DNA from: Methylobacterium sp. Leaf91
GTDB taxonomy: Bacteria; Pseudomonadota; Alphaproteobacteria; Rhizobiales; Beijerinckiaceae
Reading direction: 5' to 3'
DNA: 64,000 nt
Assembly (NCBI RefSeq): GCF_001422815.1
Contig: NZ_LMMP01000006.1
Coordinates: 1-64,000 of the forward strand
Below are positions 1-7,717 of this stretch, in pieces (within the stretch, counting starts at the first letter, position 1; each line of letters opens with the position of its first letter). The notes below the pieces were generated by a model that saw only the letters and a program-made list of their open reading frames with translations, made no database searches and was not told the DNA's origin. Position numbers and translations under genes: made by a program.

Positions 1-231
1 GCCTTCGTGGCCGCGCAGGACACCGGTCGAGAACGTCCAGGCCACCTGCAGCTGCTTAACGTTGCTGGCATTGATCTGGTCGAGCTTCGAATAGCGCGTA
101 TTGGCGTAATCGACCGTCTGCAGAACCTGCTGGGCCGGATCGGCCGAGCGCTTCAGGACGTCGTCGTTGGCGAAGGCGGGGGCCGAAGCCACCAGACCAG
201 CGCCGAGTGCGAGAAGATGGACCGCTCTCAT
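1..231 (-). CDS. xoxF: Lanthanide-dependent methanol dehydrogenase XoxF, N-terminal fragment
   Basis: Only the first 77 codons are inside the window; the gene runs off the left edge. Reading leftward from the ATG at 231, the product begins MRAVHLLALGAG, a signal peptide probably cleaved after the APAFA stretch. The mature start carries QTVDYANTRYSKLDQI and then LQVAWTFSTGVLRGHEG, which I recognise as the start of the PQQ propeller of the XoxF branch rather than calcium-type MxaF. XoxF oxidises methanol in the periplasm with PQQ and a lanthanide and passes electrons to the cytochrome XoxG. A GGAGGA lies four bases before this ATG; the ATG at 235 is out of frame. The metal-binding residues are outside the window, so lanthanide use cannot be confirmed here. 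xoxG and xoxJ would be expected beyond the left edge. Confidence 0.88.
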   Translation of the reverse strand, partial: MRAVHLLALGAGLVASAPAFANDDVLKRSADPAQQVLQTVDYANTRYSKLDQINASNVKQLQVAWTFSTGVLRGHEG

Positions 232-935
232 GCATTCCTCCGACAAGTCTTTGACACAACTGGAGAGCAGTTCGACCTGCTTCCGTTTGCGCGACCTGTT
301 ATTTGCGACAGGGATAGTTCACTTCGATAGAGTCTCCTAAGCGGTTGTTTCAGCGAAACTTTCGCCTCAACCACCGCCTGCTCTCCCGGTCGCCGCTACC
401 CCTTTGCGGCGCCCCTCCGAACCGAAGCTTGAATGAACTCTAAGAAAAATCTCGGCGGCGTCAACTCGATTGAGCAAGCTTGAGCATGGTCTGCATCAAG
501 TCCTGGTGAACGAATGTCTTCTCCAGCAGGCATTCCATGCACCTGCACAAGGAAATGCTGCGTTGCAAAATCGCCAAGTTCAAAGACAAAAGCATTTGTA
601 AGACTCAGGCGCTTCTTATGCACTCCATGCATGAATTCGGTCTGGCATGCCAGATTCTCTCTGCCGACGCAGAGAACACTGGTGGAAACGACCGCTTCGT
701 CCCACGAAAGGGCAAGTTCCACCACTCGGAATAGGCATTATTTTGCCTGCCTGCAAAATAGATCGAGTGCCCTCGGCATGTGCGGAAACATCGATTGGGC
801 GCCATTTGATCGGACGCTGCGTTGTCTCGCCGCATGAGTACGTAGCGCGCCGCGCATGCGCCTTACGTCTTGTGCGCATGTGCATAATGTTGCGTCGGCG
901 ATATCTTGCGCTTCAGGCAGGACGGTAAACGCCGC
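232..935. other. Intergenic stretch upstream of xoxF, no convincing gene
   Basis: About 700 bases between the ABC ATPase stop and the xoxF start. The part next to xoxF must hold its promoter and leader. The stretch from about 430 to 780 is visibly more AT-rich than its surroundings. Overlapping open frames of 65 to 110 codons exist on both strands (for example 396-725 minus and 537-734 plus), but none has a Shine-Dalgarno sequence or a product I recognise. No tRNA or clear terminator was seen. Confidence 0.5.
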
Positions 936-1685
936 TCAAGCGGCGATGACGCCCGGAAAGCGATTCGCCAAATCCTCTCGCATGGCCTCCGACCAGGCCC
1001 GGTCGCGTCTGTTGCGTGGCCGGTCGAGGGTCACGTCGGCGAGCAGGCTCGCTGGGCGCGCGGAGACGAGCAGGAGCCGGTCGGCGATCTCGATCGCCTC
1101 CGCGACGTTATGGGTGACCATGAGCACGCTCATCCCCTCGCGCCCCACCGTCTCCACCACGATCTCCCGAAGGGACGCGGCGGCCCTGTCATCCAGGGAC
1201 ACGAAGGGCTCGTCGAGCACCAGGATGCGGGGACGTAGGGCCAGGGCGCGGGCGAGGGCCACGCGACGCGCCATGCCTAGGGAGAGCTTTCCCGGATAGC
1301 GGCTGCGCCACGGCGTCAGCCCGAGGGATTCGAACAGGCCGTCGAGATCACGCCCCCGCTCCGGGCGGGGCAGGCCGAGGCGGACGTTCTGCTCGACGCT
1401 GCGCCAGGGGAGGAGGCGAGGCTCCTGGAAGACCATGGCGATCCCCGCCTCGCGCGGATCGGGAGTCACAGCGCCCTCGTATGCGTCGTCGAGGCCGAGC
1501 AGGATGCGCAGGGTGGTGGTCTTGCCCGCCCCGGAGGGGCCGATGAGGCAGGCGATCTCCGAGCGGCGGATGGTGAAGGAGAGGTCGCGCACCGCCTCCA
1601 CCGGCTCCGGCCCACCGGCGCCGTAGACTTTGCGGAGGATGGAGACGGAGAGAGCGTCCGCCATCTCAGCGCCAGCGCCGGACAT
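936..1685 (-). CDS. ABC transporter ATP-binding protein, nitrate/sulfonate/taurine type
   Basis: Cytoplasmic ATPase of an importer of the SsuB/TauB/NrtD type, 249 residues. Walker A is GPSGAGKTT near residue 49, the Q-loop region is VFQEPRLLPW, the signature is LSLGMARR (LSGGQ is changed), Walker B is ILVLDEPF and the switch histidine is in VMVTHNVAEA-like LMVTHNVAEA. The upstream permease stop overlaps the ATG at 1685. A second ATG at 1664 lies one base after that stop and is an equally good start, giving MADALSV. The neighbours are a permease and a binding protein on the same strand. The substrate cannot be told from sequence. The position directly upstream of xoxF suggests a link to C1 or metal metabolism, but that is inference. 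Confidence 0.85.
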   Translation of the reverse strand: MSGAGAEMADALSVSILRKVYGAGGPEPVEAVRDLSFTIRRSEIACLIGPSGAGKTTTLRILLGLDDAYEGAVTPDPREAGIAMVFQEPRLLPWRSVEQNVRLGLPRPERGRDLDGLFESLGLTPWRSRYPGKLSLGMARRVALARALALRPRILVLDEPFVSLDDRAAASLREIVVETVGREGMSVLMVTHNVAEAIEIADRLLLVSARPASLLADVTLDRPRNRRDRAWSEAMREDLANRFPGVIAA

Positions 1686-2427
1686 ACGCTTCGAGGCGCT
1701 GGAGGATGAGGATGTCGATGGCGATCATGACACTCATGAAGACGACGCTGTAGCCGATGATGGCGGCCACGTTCAGGCTCTGAACGAAGTAGAAGTTGAT
1801 GGCAAAACCGACGCCGTTCGGCCGCCCGAGCAGCTCGATCACCAGCACGATCTTCCAGGCTAGCGACAGGCCGGACCGGGCCGCGGCCACGACGAATGGC
1901 TGCAGTTGCGGCACCAGGACGTGGGCGATCCAGGTGCGGCGATCGAACCGGTAGGTCCGCGCCATTTCCTCGAGCCCCGGATCGAGGCCCCGCGCGCCCT
2001 CCCGCACGATCACCGCCACGTTGGGCAGCTTGTTGAGCACCACGGCCAGCACCGCGGCCCCTTCGTTGAGGCCGACCCAGATATAGGCCAGCACGGTGAT
2101 GACGAGGGCGGGCGTGTTGAGCAGGATGAGGAGCGGTGTGTCGAGGGCGAGGTTCAAGCCCTTGAGGCGTCCGAGGGCGATCCCGAGGAGCACGCCGAGC
2201 CCCATGGCGATCATGAAGGAGACGCCCACCCGCGTGAGGGTGATGCCGACATTGCGCCAGAGGTCGCCGCTGGCCGATTCACTGACGATGAAATCGAGGA
2301 TCGCGAGCGGTGCGGGCAGGAGCCGCGATCCCGCCAGGCTTGCCGCCACCTGCCAAGCCGCCAGCAGCAGCAGGACGGAGACGAGCCGGGTCGCCACCCC
2401 CATGGCGTTGGAGCCGGGCCGGATCAA
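1666..2427 (-). CDS. ABC transporter permease, nitrate/sulfonate/taurine type
   Basis: Inner-membrane permease of 253 residues with about six hydrophobic segments, typical of the SsuC/TauC (BPD_transp_1) family. The EAA loop is in the segment EMARTYRFDRRTWIAHVLVP, around residues 155-175, where the ATPase docks. It lies 34 bases after the binding-protein stop and overlaps the ATPase start, so the three genes should be cotranscribed. The substrate is unknown. Confidence 0.85.
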   Translation of the reverse strand: MIRPGSNAMGVATRLVSVLLLLAAWQVAASLAGSRLLPAPLAILDFIVSESASGDLWRNVGITLTRVGVSFMIAMGLGVLLGIALGRLKGLNLALDTPLLILLNTPALVITVLAYIWVGLNEGAAVLAVVLNKLPNVAVIVREGARGLDPGLEEMARTYRFDRRTWIAHVLVPQLQPFVVAAARSGLSLAWKIVLVIELLGRPNGVGFAINFYFVQSLNVAAIIGYSVVFMSVMIAIDILILQRLEAYVRRWR

Positions 2428-2461
2428 TGTCCGCCGTACCGATCGGAGAGGCCGCAGCGGC

Positions 2462-3448
2462 TCAACCGTTTCCGGCCCCGTCGAAATACAGGCCGGGGGG
2501 CAGGGTCGTCCCCGCCCCGACGAGGCGCTCGCCGCCGAGCTTGGACAGAACGCCGAACAGGCGCTCGCCGTCGCCGCGCTCGGTGGCGATGGGCCGGCGC
2601 GGAATGCCGGCGAGGAAGTCCCGCTTCAGGGCCTCGAAGGTCGGCTCGTCATCGGCCGACATCAGCGGCCGTACCACCTCCCAGGCGGACGGGTCGTTGG
2701 CGAGCATCTCCTTGGCGGTGCGCGAGGCGCGGGCGAAGCCGGCGATCGCCTCGGCCTTGCCCGAGACCGTGCTCCCTTCGAACAGGTAGCCGATGAGGGC
2801 GATGGAGCCGGTGGCGCCGAAGGCGCGCATGATGTCGTCGGAGCCGATAATGCGACGGAACCCCTTGGGCTCGAGCCGTGCGCAATAGGTCCAGTAGAGC
2901 AGGGCTGCGTCGAGTTCTCCCTGTTCCAGCTTCAGGGCCAGGAGGGGCGGCGCGCCATAGGCGATCTGCGCCTGAGATTCGAGGTCGATCCCGGCGGCAT
3001 CCTTGGCCTGAGCCTTGAGCAGCAGCCAGTTCTTGTCGAGGGGGCCTCCGGCGATTCCGAGGCGTTTCCCGACGAGATCCTTGAGTCCTGCGATGGAACT
3101 GCCGGGCGGCACCATCAGCGATCCCTCGGTGGTGGAATAGGGGATGAAGCGCATCGCCCTGCCCTCGTTGCCGAGGCGGGCGGCCCAGAGCAGGTCCCCC
3201 ACGATGGTGTCGACCTGACCGCCGAGAAAGGCGATGCGGGCGGCGTCGTTACCGGCGAGCTTGACCACGTCGAGGGTGAAGCCGTTGGCCGTGTCGAGGC
3301 CGCGCGCCTTGATGATGGCGGCCTCCCAGGACACGGTGCCGAAGGGCAGGCTGCCGACGCGCACGCTCGCCGATGCGGCCGCCACCGCACCGGCCATGGG
3401 CCAGAGCGCCGCCGTCGCGAGCAATCCGCGCCGTGACAGCATGAGCAT
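2462..3448 (-). CDS. ABC transporter substrate-binding protein, Tat-type signal
   Basis: Periplasmic binding protein of the NMT1/SsuA-like class, 328 residues. The N-terminus reads LSRRGLLATAALWPMAG, a twin-arginine-like signal, so the protein may be exported folded. The body has the family pattern: VRVGSLPFGTVSWEA at the mature start, NDAARIAFLGGQVDTIVGD for the first ligand-side loop, then KDLVGKRLGIAGGPLDKNW. AGGGAG sits nine bases before the second ATG (3442) and only three before the first (3448), so the true start may be two codons downstream. It is the first gene of the importer operon. The ligand is not predictable; nitrate, sulfonate, taurine and thiamine precursors are all used by relatives. 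Confidence 0.82.
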   Translation of the reverse strand: MLMLSRRGLLATAALWPMAGAVAAASASVRVGSLPFGTVSWEAAIIKARGLDTANGFTLDVVKLAGNDAARIAFLGGQVDTIVGDLLWAARLGNEGRAMRFIPYSTTEGSLMVPPGSSIAGLKDLVGKRLGIAGGPLDKNWLLLKAQAKDAAGIDLESQAQIAYGAPPLLALKLEQGELDAALLYWTYCARLEPKGFRRIIGSDDIMRAFGATGSIALIGYLFEGSTVSGKAEAIAGFARASRTAKEMLANDPSAWEVVRPLMSADDEPTFEALKRDFLAGIPRRPIATERGDGERLFGVLSKLGGERLVGAGTTLPPGLYFDGAGNG

Positions 3449-3748
3449 CGTCTCCCTGGGACCGGATTTTGAAAGCCCGGATTTTGCCGTTCGACGGCCT
3501 CATCACTGAGACTGCCCGGCGGTTCTTATATTTAATAGGGTCTCACATCTCCGTCGTCCACCGACGCGCGCCATGGTCGAGTGGCCGCAGGTGACGAGCT
3601 CGGACGACCGGGGGCGAGAAATCCGAAAAACCCGAGCTCCGGAAAACTTGCCGGACTACGCTGCTCGGGGCAGGGTCCAGACTTGGAATGCCTCCGGTAC
3701 CAATCACGACATCCAGTCGCTGGATGACATCCACCTCACCCAACAGGA
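3449..3748. promoter_or_regulatory. Divergent control region between ABC importer and phhB
   Basis: Three hundred bases between divergently transcribed genes, so promoters for both should be here. An AT-rich patch (TTCTTATATTTAATAGGG) lies at about 3522-3539, suited to a promoter for the minus-strand importer. A perfect inverted repeat CATCCAG-TCG-CTGGATG at 3710-3726 sits about 30 bases before phhB and could be an operator or leader hairpin. No open frame here looks real. Confidence 0.4.
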
Positions 3749-4135
3749 ATGCAGGCCATGGCCGGATCACGCGAAGACGTTATCGACGACGCCACCATCG
3801 CGGAGCGTTTGAGCACCGAGCTGCCCGCCTGGACCTACGAGGATGGCTGGATCCGGCGGACCTACAAGACAGCGAGCTGGAAGAGCACGCTGATGGTCAT
3901 CAACACGGTGGGGCACCTCGCCGAGGCCGCCTGGCACCATCCGGATCTCACCGCTTCCTATGCCTGGGTCGAAGTGCGGCTGATGAACCATGCCGCCAAG
4001 GGCATCACCGACAAGGATTTTGCCCTGGCGAAGAAGATCGAGGAGGTCGTGGGCTGGCAGCCCGGAACGGAAGGCCAAGGCCTGGAGGGCACGCCCGGCG
4101 ACGCGCGCTTCGCTTATATCAAGTACGACAAGTAG
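3749..4135 (+). CDS. phhB: Pterin-4a-carbinolamine dehydratase
   Basis: Small cytoplasmic enzyme (128 residues, normal for the family plus a short C-terminal tail) that dehydrates 4a-hydroxytetrahydropterin. The active-site signature is visible as AEAAWHHPDLTASYAWVEV, with the paired histidines, proline and the aromatic Y-x-W. The ATG at 3758 (MAGSRED) has AGGA nine bases upstream, whereas AGGA directly abuts the ATG at 3749, so 3758 is the likelier start. In methylotrophs with tetrahydromethanopterin this family may serve pterin metabolism beyond phenylalanine hydroxylation; no phhA is in the window, so the actual role is open. Confidence 0.9.
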   Translation: MQAMAGSREDVIDDATIAERLSTELPAWTYEDGWIRRTYKTASWKSTLMVINTVGHLAEAAWHHPDLTASYAWVEVRLMNHAAKGITDKDFALAKKIEEVVGWQPGTEGQGLEGTPGDARFAYIKYDK

Positions 4136-4138
4136 GGC

Positions 4139-4360
4139 TCACCGCGCCTCCTTCACTCTCCGGCACTCGGTCTTGAGATAGGCGGTCTTACCGATCTCCT
4201 CGTTGAGATCCGTACGGGAGATGATCTCCTGCCAGCCGTTGGTGCAGCCGAGTTCGTTGGAAACGCGGACCTTGCGCACCTCGCTCGCCTTGTCGTCCGA
4301 ACAGGCCTCGATCGGGATCGCGTTGGCGCAGACGAGCACGACGGCGATGAAAGTGTTCAT
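4139..4360 (-). CDS. Small secreted cysteine-containing protein (paralogue at 46691)
   Basis: Unrecognised protein of 73 residues. It begins MNTFIAVVLVCANAIPIEAC, a short signal-like hydrophobic segment ending near a cysteine, and ends with YLKTECRRVKEAR. The same plan (MNT, LVCA, a cysteine near residue 20, a mid cysteine, then a Y-x-KT-x-C-x-R tail) is seen in the 68-residue product at 46691-46897. Four cysteines could pair in the periplasm. GGAG lies six bases before the ATG. It is convergent with phhB, with stops three bases apart. Function unknown. Confidence 0.65.
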   Translation of the reverse strand: MNTFIAVVLVCANAIPIEACSDDKASEVRKVRVSNELGCTNGWQEIISRTDLNEEIGKTAYLKTECRRVKEAR

Positions 4361-4477
4361 GACAGGCTCCGGTGCGAGGCGGGGCCGTGCCCCCTCGGCC
4401 CTCTACGTCGGACGAAGGGCTTCGGTTTCGCGTGAGCCCGCTCTCTCGAAGATGATCGGAGAGTCGAGGCCTGCCCC

Positions 4478-5329
4478 TCACCCCAGATCGACGAACCTCT
4501 CGGCCGAGTAAGTCGCCCCCTCCACCGGGTTGGCAACCCAACGGGTGCGGCCGACGCGCAGGTCGTGGCCGGAGTGGAAATGGCCGGAGACCCAGAGATC
4601 GGGCCGGCTCGCCTCGGGGAGATCGTCGAGAGCGGTGGTGGCGTAGAAGGCCGGCACCCACCAGGGCACGCCGGGCGTGGTCCGGAACGCGTCGGCCGCC
4701 AGTGGACTGGCCGGATGGTGGGTGACGACCACGGTGGGGCCGGGATGCGGCACGGCGAGGGCGGCGGTCAGCTCGGCCTTCTGGGCCAGATGCGCCGCCA
4801 TGGCGTCGGCGGGCGACCAGACCGTGCCGTCACCCTTGCGGATCGAACCGCGAAACTCTCGCGAACCGGTCACCGGATCGGTCATCCGCGCCGCGGCGAA
4901 GGCGACGGGGTCCGCCGGGTGGTCGGCGACGGTCTCGTCGAGCCAGCGACCGGCCAGCGACCAGTCACTCCAGAGCGTAGTACCGACGAAGCGGATTCCA
5001 TAGAGGACGACGCTGGCACCGTGGTTGAGGAGGCGGACCGGACCGCCCTCCCCCGACGTGTTGATCCGCGCCACCTCGGCCTCCAGGGCGGCGATCAGTT
5101 CGGGCGCGGTGCGCGGGTCACCCGTCGGCGCATAATGTTCGTGGTTGCCCGGCACGAGCACGATGGGACGGCCCTGCGCGATCTGTCGCAGGGCGGCGAG
5201 GCCGAGTTCGGGCCGGCCCTCGTAAAGATCGCCGGGACAGACCAGCACGTCGAACGCTTCTGCCGGCCGCGCGATCGTCTCCGGACGCCGGCGCTCGAGA
5301 TGCAGGTCGGAGATCGGGAACAGGCGCAT
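4478..5329 (-). CDS. Calcineurin-like metallophosphoesterase
   Basis: Cytoplasmic phosphoesterase of 283 residues. All metal-binding blocks are present in order: SDLHLE near residue 7, CPGDLYEG near 31, VPGNHEHY near 59, VVTHHPAS near 202 and SGHFHSGHD near 249. These define a dinuclear metal centre of the Metallophos family. The substrate is unknown; relatives act on nucleotides or phosphoesters. It stands between the small secreted gene and a CDF transporter on the same strand, with no tight coupling. Confidence 0.85.
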   Translation of the reverse strand: MRLFPISDLHLERRRPETIARPAEAFDVLVCPGDLYEGRPELGLAALRQIAQGRPIVLVPGNHEHYAPTGDPRTAPELIAALEAEVARINTSGEGGPVRLLNHGASVVLYGIRFVGTTLWSDWSLAGRWLDETVADHPADPVAFAAARMTDPVTGSREFRGSIRKGDGTVWSPADAMAAHLAQKAELTAALAVPHPGPTVVVTHHPASPLAADAFRTTPGVPWWVPAFYATTALDDLPEASRPDLWVSGHFHSGHDLRVGRTRWVANPVEGATYSAERFVDLG

Positions 5330-5393
5330 CTTTCAGAACCTCATCGTCTTGGCGATGCCGGGCATTAGCGCGGCCGGGCGGCGGGGCACGCTC

Positions 5394-6005
5394 TCACGCG
5401 ACGGGATGCGCCGCGCGCCATTCGGCACGGGCGGCCTTGAGGATGTCCACGGCCGAATCCGCGTTGAGCACGGCGATGCCGGCCGCCACCACGAGATCGG
5501 GCCAGGGCGAGAGGGTGAGCGCCGTGACGAGGCCTGCGCCGATGATGGCGAGATTGGCAAAGGCATCGTTGCGGGCCGAGAGATAGGCTGCCCGGGTCAG
5601 GCTTCCACCGCCCTCGCGGTGACGCGCCAGCATCATGGCGCAGACGAGGTTCACGCCGAGGGCGCCGAGGCCGGCAAGGGTGAGCGGCAGCGGCGCGGGG
5701 GGCGCCATGTCGGAGACCTTCTCCCAGGCGGCATAGGCGGTGGCGAGTGCTGGCAGCAGCAGGATGCCGGCCAGCGCCATGCCGAGCCGCGCCCGGTTTC
5801 GCAGGCTCCAGCCGATCCCGGCGAAGATCAGCAGGTTGAGCGCCGCATCCTCCAGGAAATCCAGGCTGTCGGCGATGAGCGCGAGGGAGCCGATCGCCAA
5901 AGCCACGGCGATCTCGATGCTGAAATAGGCGATGTTCAGTCCCGCCACCCGCAGGACGACTGGGCGCAGGGTGGCGTGACCTGCCGGGGTGGATGCGTCG
6001 GTCAT
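5394..6005 (-). CDS. Cation diffusion facilitator family transporter, short form
   Basis: Inner-membrane protein of 203 residues with about six hydrophobic segments and no C-terminal cytoplasmic domain, shorter than classical CDF exporters of about 300. TM2 carries LIADSLDFLEDAAL, that is D-x3-D where zinc transporters have H-x3-D. TM5 reads YLSARNDAFANLAII, which keeps the aspartate but lacks the usual histidine. These changes suggest a metal other than zinc, or altered function; the metal is not predictable. Relatives are often annotated as cobalt-zinc-cadmium resistance proteins. Confidence 0.78.
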   Translation of the reverse strand: MTDASTPAGHATLRPVVLRVAGLNIAYFSIEIAVALAIGSLALIADSLDFLEDAALNLLIFAGIGWSLRNRARLGMALAGILLLPALATAYAAWEKVSDMAPPAPLPLTLAGLGALGVNLVCAMMLARHREGGGSLTRAAYLSARNDAFANLAIIGAGLVTALTLSPWPDLVVAAGIAVLNADSAVDILKAARAEWRAAHPVA

Positions 6006-6184
6006 CGGCTCTCAGGATCGGCTCTCGAAAAAGTCTTTGCCTCTTGGACCGACCACGACAGGCCTGTCGAGCCGCGATTTTCGGCGTGCTTGCGCTGGAT
6101 TTGCAGCAGCGCTTGTGCGACGCGACACGTCGGATGCGGGGCCAAGTCCCGTGAGTACGACGTGAGACGGGGGGAGACCGACCG

Positions 6185-6664
6185 ATGATGCCAGAGCTGC
6201 GCGTCCTGTATTTCGAGGATCTCGAGGTCGGATTGTCCGAAACCTTGAACAAGGTCATCGCCTCCTCCGACGTGGTGGGCTTCGCCGAGATCACCGGCGA
6301 TCGCAACCCGATCCACCTGTCCGAGCACTTCGCGGCCCGCACGCCTTTCGGCACCCGCATCGCCCACGGCCTGTATACGGCCGGGCTGATCTCGGCCGTG
6401 CTCGGCACCCGCCTGCCCGGCCCCGGCGCCATCTACATCAGCCAGACCCTGAACTTTCGCGCGCCGGTCCGCATCGGCGACACCGTCCAGGTGACGGTGG
6501 AAGTGGCTGAGCTCGTCCCCGAGCGCCGCCGCGCCCGGCTCAAATGCACCTGCTCGGTGGCGGGTGAAGTCGTCCTCGACGGAGAGGCCCTGGTGAAGGT
6601 CCCGACCAAGGAGGAGGCCGACCCGCTCGCCATCCGCATGGGCGGCCGCCCCGCGAACGCGTAG
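6185..6664 (+). CDS. MaoC-family (R)-specific enoyl-CoA hydratase
   Basis: Hot-dog-fold hydratase of 159 residues that adds water to 2-enoyl-CoA to give (R)-3-hydroxyacyl-CoA. The hydratase-2 motif is complete: EITGDRNPIHLSEHFA near residue 38, with catalytic Asp and His, followed by PFGTRIAHGLYTAG. GGGGAGA lies eight bases before the ATG at 6185. In Methylobacterium such enzymes serve polyhydroxybutyrate turnover (PhaJ) or the ethylmalonyl-CoA cycle (CroR); the sequence alone does not tell which. A hairpin follows the gene. Confidence 0.82.
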   Translation: MMPELRVLYFEDLEVGLSETLNKVIASSDVVGFAEITGDRNPIHLSEHFAARTPFGTRIAHGLYTAGLISAVLGTRLPGPGAIYISQTLNFRAPVRIGDTVQVTVEVAELVPERRRARLKCTCSVAGEVVLDGEALVKVPTKEEADPLAIRMGGRPANA

Positions 6665-6672
6665 CGCGCATA

Positions 6673-6700
6673 CCCCTCTTTCCGCATGCGGGAAGAGGGG
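6673..6700 (+). terminator. Hairpin after the maoC-type gene
   Basis: CCCCTCTT-T-CCGC-AT-GCGG-G-AAGAGGGG forms an almost perfect 13-pair stem just after the MaoC stop and 38 bases before the next ATG. There is no T-run, so it is either a weak terminator or an mRNA stabiliser. Confidence 0.5.
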
Positions 6701-6737
6701 CAGCTCCGGCCATGCGCATCATCTGCCAGGGCATAGG

Positions 6738-7574
6738 ATGCGGCCAGCGGTGACACCCATCCCCATCGACGACCCCTCCGACCCCCGCATCGCGGCCTAT
6801 GCCGCCATGCGGGAGCGCGACCTGATCGGCCGCGAGGGCCGCTTTATCGTGGAGGGGGAGGTGACCCTGCGGGTCCTGCTCTCGGGTGCCGCGCGTTTCC
6901 CGGCCGAATCACTGCTCCTCAGCCACGAGCGCTTGGCGCCCCTCTCCGATGCGCTCGCCGCCCTGTCCGCTTCGGTGCCGGTCTATACGGCCTCGAAGGC
7001 GGTGATGAGCGCCATCGCCGGCTTCCCGATCCACCGGGGCGTGATGGCGGTGGCCTCGTGCGGAGCGCCCCCACCTCTCGTCCTGCCTCCGTCCCCGGCG
7101 CCCGTCACGATGGTCGGGCTCGTCGGCTTGACCAACCATGACAATGTCGGCGGCCTGTTCCGCAACGCCGCCGCGTTTGGAGCCACCGGCATCCTTCTCG
7201 ATTCCGCTACCTGCGACCCGCTCTATCGCAAGGCGATCCGTGTTTCGGCAGGCGCGGCGCTGATCGTGCCGTTCGCGCGGCTGGAGGCGGAGGCCATGCT
7301 GCACTTCGCGCAGGCCAACGACCTCGTCCCCCTGGCATTCAGCCCGCGCGGGGAAGCGGTGCTCGCGGACCTGCCGCCCTCGCCGCGCACGCTTCTGCTC
7401 CTCGGCACCGAGGGGCCGGGGTTGTCGCACGGCCTGATGGCGCGCGCCCAAACCGTGCGCATTCCCATGGCACCAGGATTCGACTCGCTGAACGTGGCGA
7501 CAGCGGGAGCATTGGCGCTCCACCATCTGGCGATGCAGGCACGCGACAATCCGCACCCATTGTCCCGCTGGTGA
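6738..7574 (+). CDS. TrmH/SpoU-family RNA 2'-O-methyltransferase
   Basis: SAM-dependent RNA methyltransferase of 278 residues with a trefoil-knot SPOUT fold. Motif 1 is NHDNVGGLFRNAAAFG near residue 131, motif 2 LLLGTEGPGLSHG near 217, and motif 3 IPMAPGFDSLNVATAGALA near 243. The N-terminal part (DPRIAAYAAMRERDL, then RFIVEGE) is the substrate-binding domain common to RlmB/TrmH-like rRNA enzymes. The methylated site, rRNA or tRNA, cannot be named. It stands alone between a hairpin and the carotenoid cluster. Confidence 0.88.
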   Translation: MRPAVTPIPIDDPSDPRIAAYAAMRERDLIGREGRFIVEGEVTLRVLLSGAARFPAESLLLSHERLAPLSDALAALSASVPVYTASKAVMSAIAGFPIHRGVMAVASCGAPPPLVLPPSPAPVTMVGLVGLTNHDNVGGLFRNAAAFGATGILLDSATCDPLYRKAIRVSAGAALIVPFARLEAEAMLHFAQANDLVPLAFSPRGEAVLADLPPSPRTLLLLGTEGPGLSHGLMARAQTVRIPMAPGFDSLNVATAGALALHHLAMQARDNPHPLSRW

Positions 7575-7717
7575 TGCCGGTCGAGATTAGGCGGCAAGCT
7601 AGGCCGGTGCGTCGGAGATTCCGGACGCCGCGACCTTGAGCTTGGAATGAATCTCGATACCCCTTACGGGAGGAACGATCCGCCGTAGGGGGCCTGTCGC
7701 CGAAGGAGTTCAACGCG

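Noticed and set aside
537..734. Small lysine-rich frame MHLHKEMLRCKIAKF upstream of xoxF
   Set aside because: No Shine-Dalgarno, no family match, and competing frames on both strands; the AT-rich composition alone is not enough.
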